Shown: one piece after another, positions 1 to 7,389 of the stretch
How the letters are laid out: the number at the start of each line of letters is the position of its first letter
Numbering within the stretch: position 1 is the first letter of the stretch
Assembly (NCBI GenBank): GCA_035359995.1
Contig: DAORZT010000030.1
Location: 1 to 32,635, forward strand
Direction of reading: 5' to 3'
Length of the DNA stretch: 32,635 nt
From: JAKPCT01 sp029553165
GTDB lineage: Bacteria > Bacillota > UBA4882 > UBA8346
Translations under genes and position numbers: made by a program
Notes under the pieces: generated by a model
Seen by the model: the letters and a program-made list of their open reading frames with translations, nothing else
What the model was told of the DNA's origin: nothing
Databases searched by the model: none

Positions 1-221
1 ATGAAAAGATGAAATATCCGCCGTTTTAGGTGTCTATTTTATTGATATAAGGTCAATCAATAGGATTATTACCTTTATTGGTCTTGTCTCTCCTTGCAAA
101 GGACTATATCGTTATAATGGGTTTAATGGTTGCGTTCATATTTGCTTTATTATTAATCATTATTGGAGTTAAAGCATTTGGCTTAGTAGATAAAAAGAGC
201 TTGAGAAAGGTAAAGAATTGA
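1..221 (+). pseudogene. decayed 3' end of an integral membrane protein gene
   Basis: Two reading frames together encode a plausible membrane protein tail. Frame 2 reads EISAVLGVYFIDIRSI from about position 11, and frame 3 continues with GLLPLLVLSLLAKDYIVIMG, a second hydrophobic stretch, and a basic end (VDKKSLRKVKN) with its stop at 219-221. A tandem CAATCAAT at 54-61 sits exactly at the frame switch; removing one CAAT joins the frames as DIRSIGLLP. Frame 2 also has a stop at 2-4 with no good start after it, so the gene looks broken more than once. The family is not recognised; a transporter C-terminus is possible. It lies upstream of, and is unrelated to, the flagellar genes. Confidence 0.45.
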
Positions 222-267
222 AAAGGAAATAAGATTTGTGTAATAATGTTATACCAGAAAATTTACA

Positions 268-307
268 CCGCTTTTGATCATCATCAAAAAGCGGCGTTTT
301 CTTTTTT
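268..307 (+). terminator. rho-independent terminator
   Basis: CCGCTTTTGAT (268-278) pairs with ATCAAAAAGCGG (283-294), with one bulged A, and is followed by a T-rich run at 297-307. It lies 46 bases after the stop of the decayed membrane gene and would end that transcript before the flagellar operon. Confidence 0.75.
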
Positions 308-368
308 ACCAAGAACTGAAATTCGTCAATTATCTTTTGAAGCATTAAATTAAATATCTATCATCAAC

Positions 369-406
369 TCCGATCATTAATCCCCAAATAATGATCGGAA
401 TTTTCA
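369..406 (+). terminator. perfect 10-bp hairpin, possible second terminator
   Basis: TCCGATCATT (369-378) pairs perfectly with AATGATCGGA (390-399) across an 11-base loop and is followed by a short ATTTTC. The T run is weak, so it may be a terminator for either strand or an RNA-stabilising structure. It adds to the isolation of fliK from upstream transcription. Confidence 0.45.
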
Positions 407-408
407 TA

Positions 409-436
409 TAATCTAACTTCAGGTTCCTTCCGATAA
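409..436 (+). promoter_or_regulatory. SigD-like promoter candidate for the fliK operon
   Basis: TAAT (409-412), a 16-base gap, then TCCGATAA (429-436). This is close to the flagellar SigD consensus of TAAA, 15-16 bases, GCCGATAA. It would start transcription near 443, about 50 bases before fliK. A sigD gene lies further down in this same window. The call rests on a short motif match. Confidence 0.45.
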
Positions 437-445
437 TTAAAATTG

Positions 446-468
446 AAAGCATTACGATTGCTTTTTTT
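446..468 (+). terminator. hairpin plus T-run in the fliK leader (attenuator-like)
   Basis: AAAGCA (446-451) pairs with TGCTTT (459-464) over the 7-base loop TTACGAT, followed by T residues to 468. It sits directly before the fliK ribosome binding site (GGAGG at 483-487). The stem is only 6 bp, so termination would be weak or conditional. Confidence 0.3.
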
Positions 469-494
469 ACAAAAAAACGGAAGGAGGTGAATAA

Positions 495-1991
495 ATGAAA
501 GATATCGCAATATTACCAGCGCTCAACCTTGAATCAGTTGGTGGTAATTCTGCTTTAAAATCAAAACCTACAAACTCCAAAGGTGCGTCATTCCAACAAA
601 TTTTTGCTTCGGTAAACGGTTCGCCGGATCGGGAATTGCCAACCGAGCTGTCTGTAGAAAAACCACAGTCAGAACCAGTTGAGCATGACAATACGGAGTT
701 ACCACTGCCATTAGCAAATTTGGCAGCAGATCAAACTCTCAATCCAGTGCTGATTGCGCAAATGATGGCTGGCCTGCAAACTAATCTAAATACCGATGTC
801 GTTATCGATAATAATCATGAAGAACAATTGGTGACTCAACCTGAAGTTAGGTTGGCAGCGATTACGACACCGGAAAACCGGCCATTTGTATTAGAAACAG
901 TTACGCCAAACAATATTTCTGCGGAGATTCTTCCCAATTTTGAAGCAGAAAGTATTGTGTTTGGGGATGAAGCAGCCCAGGGTTTGTTTCTTTCTCAAGC
1001 AGAGCCGAAAAAGTCAATGGAGTTGGCAGTGGAAAATCCTCAACCTTCTTTGGCTAATGTTCAAGAGAATAAACCTGCTAAGGGAATGAGTGATGTTTTT
1101 CCTGTAAAACTGGATGTAGTTAAGGTAAAACCACTATCGGTTCAGTTAACCCAACCGTTGCAACCAAATTTGTTAAACTTGATTAATCATAATCAGTTAG
1201 TATCAAATGAGAGTGAATTAAATCCAGATTCATTGGAACAACCGGTTATTGGACAAGTTGCAACTAATGGTAATGTTTTGAGCAATGAAGTAAAGCAATC
1301 AGCCATAACAAAAGGCGATTTGAAAGGGTCAGATGATAAGACGGTTTTTGATCTGTTGGTTGACCAATTAACTACAGACGCTGGCAGTGAAGAGCTTAAT
1401 GGCAATCTGAAACTATTGGAACCGGAGATTCCTTTTGAAGAGGTTGATTTAAAGAATTTGGTTAGTAAGGTCGATAATATAACATTACCTGAACTAAATC
1501 AACGTCAAGTTACTAATTTAATCTCACCAACCAAAGAGAACGATGGCGAATTGCCGGTATCAAAAAGTGAGCTTTTTACACAGATCGTTGAGAAAGCTAA
1601 GGTAATGGTTAGTCAGGGTAACAGTGAGATGGAGATCAGCCTTAAACCAGATAATTTAGGAAAATTACAACTGAAGATCTCCTTAGAAAATCACTTGGTT
1701 ACAGCCAAATTCGTCGCTGAATCAGATCAGGTAAAACAGATCTTGGAGTCCAATCTGGTCCAATTAAGAAATTCACTTCAGGAACAAGGGATTCAAGTGG
1801 AAAATCTGATGGTTTCGGTCGGTCAGGATGGTAACGGAGCAGAAAGCTTCCAACAACATTTTGCCGATCAATCAAAGAACTTTGAGCTTCAAAGGATCAA
1901 ATTAAACAACAATACCATTGAAGAGATATTTGAAACCGGAGTGGAAAAACAAAGAATGTTATCCTACTCAAAGATCGATTTAATTGCTTAA
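495..1991 (+). CDS. fliK: flagellar hook-length control protein FliK
   Basis: FliK is exported during hook assembly, measures hook length, and switches the export gate from hook to filament substrates through FlhB. The 498-residue protein has a long, low-conservation N-terminal part, rich in Glu, Asn, Leu and Pro, and a conserved C-terminal Flg_hook domain at about residues 375-445, including MEISLKPDNLGKLQLKI and the run ending in VENLMVSVG. The long variable N-terminus is the usual FliK ruler. The ATG is preceded by a strong GGAGGTG. It is the first gene of the operon here and lies 27 bases before flgD, its normal neighbour. FlhB, the partner it acts on, is encoded at 12447-13637. Confidence 0.9.
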   Translation: MKDIAILPALNLESVGGNSALKSKPTNSKGASFQQIFASVNGSPDRELPTELSVEKPQSEPVEHDNTELPLPLANLAADQTLNPVLIAQMMAGLQTNLNTDVVIDNNHEEQLVTQPEVRLAAITTPENRPFVLETVTPNNISAEILPNFEAESIVFGDEAAQGLFLSQAEPKKSMELAVENPQPSLANVQENKPAKGMSDVFPVKLDVVKVKPLSVQLTQPLQPNLLNLINHNQLVSNESELNPDSLEQPVIGQVATNGNVLSNEVKQSAITKGDLKGSDDKTVFDLLVDQLTTDAGSEELNGNLKLLEPEIPFEEVDLKNLVSKVDNITLPELNQRQVTNLISPTKENDGELPVSKSELFTQIVEKAKVMVSQGNSEMEISLKPDNLGKLQLKISLENHLVTAKFVAESDQVKQILESNLVQLRNSLQEQGIQVENLMVSVGQDGNGAESFQQHFADQSKNFELQRIKLNNNTIEEIFETGVEKQRMLSYSKIDLIA

Positions 1992-2018
1992 TGCTTAATC
2001 CCGAAAGGAGGTGTAAAG

Positions 2019-2624
2019 ATGCAGGTTACAGCGGCAACGACCAATGGATATATGAATACGACTAAAACCAGAAATACCGGTGATTCCTTGGGTAAAGACG
2101 ATTTCTTACGGTTGTTGGTGACTCAGTTACAAAACCAGGACCCGCTAAATCCCATGGAAGATAAGGAGTTTATCTCACAAATGGCCCAGTTTACTTCGTT
2201 GGAGCAGATGCAAAACTTGGTCAAAGCCTCCAGTTTTCAACAGGCGACAGCGATGATTGGACAAAATGTCAAAGCCGTAATCTATGATAATGGTATGTCC
2301 GAATTGATCTTTGGCAGGGTTACTTCCGTTTCCCAAATCAGTGGGGAGATGTATCTCACTTTAGATGACGGTTTCCAGATTAAGATGAGTGATGTCCAGG
2401 CAGTATTGGGTGCGGAAGGTTTATTGCAGGAAGCGATGAGTTATGTTGGACAGACGGTATTGGCGAGACAATACGCCGGTAACGGGGAGACCGTAGGATT
2501 GGAAAAAGTAAAGATCGAATCAATTGCCCTCGTAGATGGTGTGATCAAGCTGACTACCAGTAATGGAAGAACGATTACACTGAATGATATTTTCAATGTC
2601 ATAACTGATGAGGAGGCACTATGA
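2019..2624 (+). CDS. flgD: flagellar hook assembly scaffold protein FlgD
   Basis: FlgD caps the growing hook and allows FlgE subunits to polymerise. The 201-residue protein carries the FlgD N-terminal signature (LGKDDFLRLLVTQLQNQDP, then NPMEDKEFISQMAQFTSLEQM) at about residues 24-70, which is the export and capping region. The C-terminal half has repeated short beta motifs, fitting the Tudor/FnIII-like region of the family. The start has a strong AAAGGAGGTG at 7-base spacing. Its last bases overlap the next start (ATGA), so translation of the two is probably coupled. Confidence 0.94.
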   Translation: MQVTAATTNGYMNTTKTRNTGDSLGKDDFLRLLVTQLQNQDPLNPMEDKEFISQMAQFTSLEQMQNLVKASSFQQATAMIGQNVKAVIYDNGMSELIFGRVTSVSQISGEMYLTLDDGFQIKMSDVQAVLGAEGLLQEAMSYVGQTVLARQYAGNGETVGLEKVKIESIALVDGVIKLTTSNGRTITLNDIFNVITDEEAL

Positions 2625-3013
2625 ACGACAAGATCTTTATTAGGCCACCCCAGATCGGTCCGGTAACACCAAGAGTCGATCAAAAAAGCCATAAACCAAG
2701 TAATATTAATGGTACCGATTTTTCCCAGGTGTTTCAGGAACAATTACAGAAACAAAGTGAAGTGAAATTTTCGGCACATGCGTTAAAACGGCTTGAAGAC
2801 CGGAATATCTCGCTTGGGAATAAGGAATTAAGTCAACTGAAGGATGCGGTGAACCGGGCTGAAGCAAAAGGTGCAAAAGAATCATTGATTTTGATGGATA
2901 ACTTAGCGTTAATCGTCAGTATTAAAAACCGGACTGTGATTACGGCGGTTGACGGTGACAGTCTGAAAGAGAATGTTTTTACCAACATCGACAGTGCGGT
3001 GATCGTTAATTGA
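2621..3013 (+). CDS. small flagellar operon protein (TIGR02530 type)
   Basis: This 130-residue protein matches the small family found between flgD and flgE in many Bacillota and Thermotogae flagellar operons. The C-terminal two thirds show the family pattern: FSAHALKRLEDRNI, a charged helix, then LALIVSIKNRTVITAVDGD near residues 103-122. The N-terminus is basic and proline-rich, with no signal peptide or membrane segment. Its role is not established; position suggests a cytoplasmic helper of hook assembly. The ATG overlaps the flgD stop by 4 bases, with a GAGGAGGCA-like ribosome site inside flgD. Family membership is confident, the function unknown. Confidence 0.85.
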   Translation: MNDKIFIRPPQIGPVTPRVDQKSHKPSNINGTDFSQVFQEQLQKQSEVKFSAHALKRLEDRNISLGNKELSQLKDAVNRAEAKGAKESLILMDNLALIVSIKNRTVITAVDGDSLKENVFTNIDSAVIVN

Positions 3014-3041
3014 TTTCAAACCGAATTATGGATTGACTTAA

Positions 3042-3119
3042 AGAAGCCGGACCTCTTAACTGCGAGGAAGCTTCTGGACCCGCGGAATGAGTGAAGCGGG
3101 AACAATAACAAGGAGGTCG
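3042..3119 (+). promoter_or_regulatory. structured flgE leader with possible ribosome-site sequestration
   Basis: The 114-base gap before flgE can fold into AGAAGC (3042-3047)/GCTTCT (3070-3075) enclosing CCTC (3052-3055)/GAGG (3064-3067), followed by CCCGC (3079-3083)/GCGGG (3096-3100). Alternatively GACCTCTT (3050-3057) can pair with AGGAGGTC (3111-3118), the flgE Shine-Dalgarno, giving 8 pairs with one G-U. The two folds compete for the CCTC strand. The base complementarity is visible; regulation is inferred. Confidence 0.35.
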
Positions 3120-3127
3120 TAAATATC

Positions 3128-4996
3128 ATGATGCGTTCAATGTTTGCCGGAGTATCCGGTTTGCGCAACCATCAAATACGGATGGACGTAATCGGTAATA
3201 ATATTGCTAATGTTAATACAATTGGGTTTAAATCCAGTCGTGTTAGTTTTCAGGACACTTTAAACCAGATGTTGCGTGGTGCTTCAGCACCACAAGGTGA
3301 ACGTGGCGGGATCAACCCGCTCCAAGTCGGATTGGGTGTCAATATTGCAACGATTGATGTTATTCATACTCAAGGTAATCTTCAAAATACCGGTAAAATC
3401 AGTGATGTGGCAATCCAGGGTGACGGATTTTTCATTTTGAGCGATGGTGGTAACCAATACTATACCAGAGCCGGAAACTTTAATATGGAACGTGACGGAC
3501 GGTTGGTGAATCCTTCAAACGGATTGGTAGTCCAAGGCTGGATGGCTGATGATTTAGGGAATATCAATCCTAATAGTCCGTTGACGAATATTAGGTTGCC
3601 GATTGGTCAAACAATTAATCCGGTAGCTACTTCCGTAATTGAGTTTGGAGGGAATTTGAATTCCCAAACATTAGGGGAGCTTACTTATTCTGAAATGACT
3701 CTGACCGATGAGAACGGAAACTCGGTCCGGGTAGCCTATAATCTAATACCCACTTCCAATTATAATGAATTCCAGTATACGACAGTTGTTACCAATGGTT
3801 CGATCGTTTCAGGAACCGGCAGTGGTATTATCAGGCTCAATCTGGATGGAACGGTTGCTGCGATTTACGGAAGTAGTTTTAAAGTTCAATCCGGAGCGGC
3901 AAATGCGCTGCCGATTACCATTAATCCGCCGCAAATCGGTCAAGCCAGTGGCGGAATCTTTTCAGTAGCGAAAAACAGCGCCGAAGACCTGACTTTAAGG
4001 GCAGCTTTTTCAGGGGCAGGTACCTATCCTACCTCGGTTAGAGATGAACAGGGAAATCTGATCACCTTTGATTATGAAGTAACCAGCCTTGGTGGTTATG
4101 ACTACGCCTGGAATATTGTTAACGTCAGCAGCGGTGGAAAGCTTGCTTCAGGTTCAGGTGGGACGTTCACTTGGGATGGTACCACTTTCTCTGGCAGTAG
4201 CGGTAGTATTGTCCTAACATCTGCTGCTGGTTATGATGTAACTTTAGGGCCGCGCGCTGCTGATCAGCCACCTTATCAAGTTATTAATCGGGAAGGTATC
4301 AACTCATTCGTTGGCAGTTTTGATGTCCCCAAACCGATTGTAAACACGACTAAAGTCTATGATTCGTTAGGCAATTCCCATATCTTGGTTACAACTGTAA
4401 CCAAAACAGATGTTAATAATTGGAGCTGGGTTACTACTGATGCTGCCAATAACGTTATTGGCAGCGGCGTCTTGACTTTTGCCAGTAACGGTAATCTGAT
4501 TGCTGCTCCTGGAAGTACCATCAGCTTTACTCCGACCGGCGCCGAACCGATTGTGATTACCCCCGATTTCAGCAAGGTAACGCAGTTTGCCAGCAATACG
4601 TCAGAGATCAATTCGCCATTCCAAAATGGTTATCCAATGGGTCAATTGCAGAGTTTTAATATTGACAAAAGCGGACAGATCATTGGAGTCTTCTCTAATG
4701 GTATGAATAAGACCTTAGCGCAGATGGCGATTGCTAATTTCACCAACCCGGCCGGACTGATCCGTTCCGGTGATACTTTGTTTGAGGTTTCCGGTAACTC
4801 CGGTCCGCCACAGATCGGTCAAGCCGGACAGAACGGGCGTGGACTGGTAACACCGGGTGCGGTTGAGATGTCCAATGTTGATCTGTCGCAAGAGTTTACC
4901 GATATGATTGTTACCCAACGTGGATTCCAATCCAATTCGCGGATTATCACTACTTCTGATGAGATGTTGCAGGAACTGGTTAATTTGAAACGATAG
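3128..4996 (+). CDS. flgE: flagellar hook protein FlgE
   Basis: FlgE polymerises into the flagellar hook, the universal joint outside the cell. The 622-residue protein begins with the rod/hook signature (MFAGVSGLRNHQIRMDVIGN, then ANVNTIGFKSSR) and contains GDGFFILSDGG and YYTRAGNF near residues 99-117. It ends with EMSNVDLSQEFTDMIVTQRG and a terminal helix that packs into the hook core. At 622 residues it is longer than the roughly 400-residue enteric FlgE; the extra length is in the Ser/Gly/Thr-rich central part (about residues 180-450), normally the variable surface domains. The ribosome site AAGGAGGTCG lies 11 bases upstream. A second ATG at 3131 is possible. Confidence 0.95.
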   Translation: MMRSMFAGVSGLRNHQIRMDVIGNNIANVNTIGFKSSRVSFQDTLNQMLRGASAPQGERGGINPLQVGLGVNIATIDVIHTQGNLQNTGKISDVAIQGDGFFILSDGGNQYYTRAGNFNMERDGRLVNPSNGLVVQGWMADDLGNINPNSPLTNIRLPIGQTINPVATSVIEFGGNLNSQTLGELTYSEMTLTDENGNSVRVAYNLIPTSNYNEFQYTTVVTNGSIVSGTGSGIIRLNLDGTVAAIYGSSFKVQSGAANALPITINPPQIGQASGGIFSVAKNSAEDLTLRAAFSGAGTYPTSVRDEQGNLITFDYEVTSLGGYDYAWNIVNVSSGGKLASGSGGTFTWDGTTFSGSSGSIVLTSAAGYDVTLGPRAADQPPYQVINREGINSFVGSFDVPKPIVNTTKVYDSLGNSHILVTTVTKTDVNNWSWVTTDAANNVIGSGVLTFASNGNLIAAPGSTISFTPTGAEPIVITPDFSKVTQFASNTSEINSPFQNGYPMGQLQSFNIDKSGQIIGVFSNGMNKTLAQMAIANFTNPAGLIRSGDTLFEVSGNSGPPQIGQAGQNGRGLVTPGAVEMSNVDLSQEFTDMIVTQRGFQSNSRIITTSDEMLQELVNLKR

Positions 4997-5003
4997 GAAA
5001 GTA

Positions 5004-5040
5004 TTCCGTAGGGGTTCATCTATCTTGAACCTCTACGGAA
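5004..5040 (+). terminator. strong 14-bp hairpin after flgE
   Basis: TTCCGTAGGGGTTC (5004-5017) pairs with GAACCTCTACGGAA (5027-5040) with one G-U pair and a 9-base loop. It starts 7 bases after the flgE stop. No T run follows, so it may protect the 3' end of flgE mRNA or attenuate rather than terminate. Confidence 0.5.
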
Positions 5041-5047
5041 AATTAAT

Positions 5048-5072
5048 TTGATAAGAGTATTAGCCTTATCAG
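5048..5072 (+). repeat. second inverted repeat in the flgE-flbD gap
   Basis: TGATAAG (5049-5055) pairs with CTTATCA (5065-5071) across a 9-base loop; outer ATTAA/TTAAT bases can extend it. It stands just behind the 5004-5040 hairpin and before the flbD ribosome site. Role unknown. Confidence 0.4.
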
Positions 5073-5106
5073 ATGTTAATTTATTTATGGGGATGAGGTG
5101 ATAGCG

Positions 5107-5319
5107 ATGATTCCGGTAAGACGGTTAAGTGGCGAAGAGATAATGATCAATCCTCATCTGATCGAATTGATTGAATCAACTCCGGATACGGTTATTTCCT
5201 TTACAAATGGTCGTAAGATAATGGTTCAAGATTCGGTTGACAGTATTGTCGCAAAGATAATCGAGTATCGTAAATTAATCGGTGATAGGAATTTCACTGA
5301 CTATGACGGTGTGTCCTGA
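5107..5319 (+). CDS. swrD: FlbD/SwrD-family flagellar protein
   Basis: This 70-residue protein belongs to the small FlbD/SwrD (YlzI) family encoded between flgE and motA or fliL. It shows the family pattern: RRLSGEEIMINPHLIELIES, then TPDTVISFTNGRKIMVQDSV. In Bacillus subtilis SwrD is needed for full flagellar torque and swarming, which fits its place just before motA/motB here. The start is taken as ATG 5107, because GAGGTG at 5095-5100 is a good ribosome site for it and would overlap an upstream GTG at 5098. No membrane segment is seen. It ends 9 bases before motA. Confidence 0.85.
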   Translation: MIPVRRLSGEEIMINPHLIELIESTPDTVISFTNGRKIMVQDSVDSIVAKIIEYRKLIGDRNFTDYDGVS

Positions 5320-5328
5320 GGTGATTAA

Positions 5329-6138
5329 ATGGAAACGCTTATTGGAGTTGTTGGCGGTTTAATAGTTGTTGCAATCGGGATTATGCTAAATGGATCCTTG
5401 CTTGGCTTTGTGGACTATCCGTCAATGTTTATTACGTTTGGCGGTTCGGCCATGGCTTTGTTGGTTAACTATCAATTTAGCCAGTTTATCGGTGCCTTTA
5501 AAGCGATGATGTTGCTTTTTAAGAAAGATGAATCTGATGTTGAGCGGGTTCTTGAAGAAATAGTTGAATACGCTAAAAAGGCCCGGCGCGAAGGTTTACT
5601 GGCTTTAGAAGATGAAGTTCAAAAATCAGATGATGAATTTCTCAAGAAAGGGATTCAATTGATCGTTGACGGAACCGATCCGGAATTAGTCCGCAGTATT
5701 TTGGAGATCGAATTATCGTTTATGGAAGAACGCCATCAGACAAACAAATCATTCTTTGAAAGCTGGGGTGCGTTAGCACCGGGATTTGGGATGATTGGAA
5801 CGGTTATTGGGTTGATTCAGATGCTGGCCAATCTGGAGGATGTATCCAAAATTGGGCCGTCAATGGCGGTAGCTTTGATTACGACATTTTATGGGGCGTT
5901 ATTTGCCAATTTAATCTGTACCCCAATTGCCGGGAAATTAGCGATTCGCAGTTCCAACGAACAATTTTTAAAACAACTGATGATTGAAGGAATTCTTTCA
6001 ATTCAAGCAGGGGAAAATCCACGGATCGTTGAAGAAAAACTAACTGCATTTCTATCACCGTCGCAACGTAATGCGCTCAAAGCCAAACAAGAAACTAAAG
6101 TGGGTGATGAGAGGGAGAGGGTGAATTCAGTTGCGTAG
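5329..6138 (+). CDS. motA: flagellar motor stator protein MotA
   Basis: MotA forms, with MotB, the membrane stator that converts ion flow into torque. The 269-residue protein has four membrane segments: two near residues 3-22 and 30-52, and two in the C-terminal half around GFGMIGTVIGLIQML and VALITTFYGALFANLICTPI. The charged loop between contains ARREGLLALED, the MotA cytoplasmic region that touches FliG, and the conserved prolines in the third and fourth segments are present. A GAGGTG lies 7 bases before the ATG. The gene overlaps motB by 8 bases. Whether protons or sodium are used cannot be read from this sequence. Confidence 0.95.
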   Translation: METLIGVVGGLIVVAIGIMLNGSLLGFVDYPSMFITFGGSAMALLVNYQFSQFIGAFKAMMLLFKKDESDVERVLEEIVEYAKKARREGLLALEDEVQKSDDEFLKKGIQLIVDGTDPELVRSILEIELSFMEERHQTNKSFFESWGALAPGFGMIGTVIGLIQMLANLEDVSKIGPSMAVALITTFYGALFANLICTPIAGKLAIRSSNEQFLKQLMIEGILSIQAGENPRIVEEKLTAFLSPSQRNALKAKQETKVGDERERVNSVA

Positions 6139-6841
6139 GAGAAAACCGCCTGAAAATAAAGGTGGAGCACCTGGGTGGATGACTACTTACGGTGATATGG
6201 TTACATTATTATTGACCTTTTTTGTCATGTTGTATGCATCGTCGACGATCGATACCCAGAAATATATTCAGATTGTTAATTCTTTAAGAGGGGCACTAGG
6301 CGGCAATGTTGGTGTGTTAAACAATGGAGCTTCAGTCCAGAATATTGGTGATAAGACTACTGAAAATCTGGTTTATCGCCGATTGTTGGAGCAACTGACT
6401 AGAGTGGTTAGTCAAAGAGGACTGGAAGGAAAAGTTGAAATCAGTACCACTGATGAAGGAATTGTTTTAAGTTTTAAAGAAAGACTCTTTTTTAGGATTG
6501 GATCAGCCGATATATTAATTGAAGCATATTCGATTTTGAATGAAGTAGGAACGATTTTAAAAGAGCATGAGTTACCAATCAGGGTTGAAGGTCATACTTG
6601 CGATCTGCCGATTAAAAATTATAAGTTTCCGTCTAATTGGGAGTTATCGGCGATTCGTTCCATTAATGTAGTTCGTTATTTGATTGAGAACTCAAAGATC
6701 AAGCCGGAATTAATTTCATCAGCGGCTTATGGTCAGTATCGGCCGATAGTTGAAAACCATAATGAAGAAAACCGTGCCCGAAACCGGCGTGTTGATATTA
6801 TTATTATTGTCGCCCCAAGATTATTGTTGGAGAGTAAATGA
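6131..6841 (+). CDS. motB: flagellar motor stator protein MotB
   Basis: MotB anchors the stator to peptidoglycan and carries the ion-binding aspartate. The 236-residue protein starts with a basic tail, then WMTTYGDMVTLLLTFFVMLY, in which Asp22 is the expected ion-carrying residue. The C-terminal OmpA-like domain covers about residues 105-230, including IRVEGHTCDLPI, NWELSAIRS and RARNRRVDI. The family usually has GHTDNVPI; GHTCD here is a variant of that loop. The start is a TTG inside the end of motA, with GGGAGAGGG upstream; no better in-frame start exists before the membrane segment. Confidence 0.93.
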   Translation: MRRRKPPENKGGAPGWMTTYGDMVTLLLTFFVMLYASSTIDTQKYIQIVNSLRGALGGNVGVLNNGASVQNIGDKTTENLVYRRLLEQLTRVVSQRGLEGKVEISTTDEGIVLSFKERLFFRIGSADILIEAYSILNEVGTILKEHELPIRVEGHTCDLPIKNYKFPSNWELSAIRSINVVRYLIENSKIKPELISSAAYGQYRPIVENHNEENRARNRRVDIIIIVAPRLLLESK

Positions 6842-6873
6842 TTCAATCTTTGCTAAAGTGACAGGAGGACTTT

Positions 6874-7374
6874 ATGGCTAAGGATAATGTGACAAACAAT
6901 GAAGCTAAAGCAAAAAATTCAACTGTAACTGTTGTCTTAATTGGACTATTTTCATTCTTGATTACCGTGGTTATTGCGGGAACAGTAATCTTTTTAACCT
7001 TGAGAAATGACGGCTCAAGCCATCCAAATGTCGAGTTAGGCGTCGGTACAAAAAAAAATGTTGAATTAGGGCCATTAGTTTCAATTGGAAATGATATTAT
7101 TGTTAATTTAGCCAAACAAGGAAGCATGGATTATTATCTCAAAGTTAATGTGACTTTAGAAGCTGGTAACAAAAAAGTTGCCGAAGAATTGACTAATCGC
7201 ATTCCTCAAGTTAGGGATCTATTGATAAATATTTTAAGTTCGAAAACAATAGATAAAATTAATGAAAAAGAAGGGAAAGAACTCATACGCAGAGAAATTA
7301 TAAATGATATTAATGAAATTTTGTCAACTGGTAAAATTAAAAATGTTTTTTTTCAAGAATTTGTAATACAGTAG
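6874..7374 (+). CDS. fliL: flagellar basal body-associated protein FliL
   Basis: FliL is a single-pass membrane protein at the basal body that supports the stator. The 166-residue protein has a short polar N-terminus, one membrane segment at about residues 20-43 (VVLIGLFSFLITVVIAGTVI), a linker, and a periplasmic-side domain with YYLKVNVTLEAG and the end KNVFFQEFVIQ typical of FliL. The ATG follows ACAGGAGGAC. It lies between motB and fliM, the usual order, and the following fliM ribosome site overlaps its stop region. The coding region is more AT-rich than its neighbours. Confidence 0.9.
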   Translation: MAKDNVTNNEAKAKNSTVTVVLIGLFSFLITVVIAGTVIFLTLRNDGSSHPNVELGVGTKKNVELGPLVSIGNDIIVNLAKQGSMDYYLKVNVTLEAGNKKVAEELTNRIPQVRDLLINILSSKTIDKINEKEGKELIRREIINDINEILSTGKIKNVFFQEFVIQ

Positions 7375-7389
7375 GAGGTGCGTTTAGTA

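Noticed and set aside
3033..3061. SigA promoter (TTGACT, 17 bases, TTAACT) before flgE
   Set aside because: The -10 matches only half the consensus, and it would start inside the hairpin region; kept as a caveat rather than a feature.
3014..3127. c-di-GMP riboswitch in the flgE leader
   Set aside because: The conserved core of GEMM-type riboswitches (ACGCAAAGCC-like and the paired GG/CC stems) is not present; only simple hairpins are seen.
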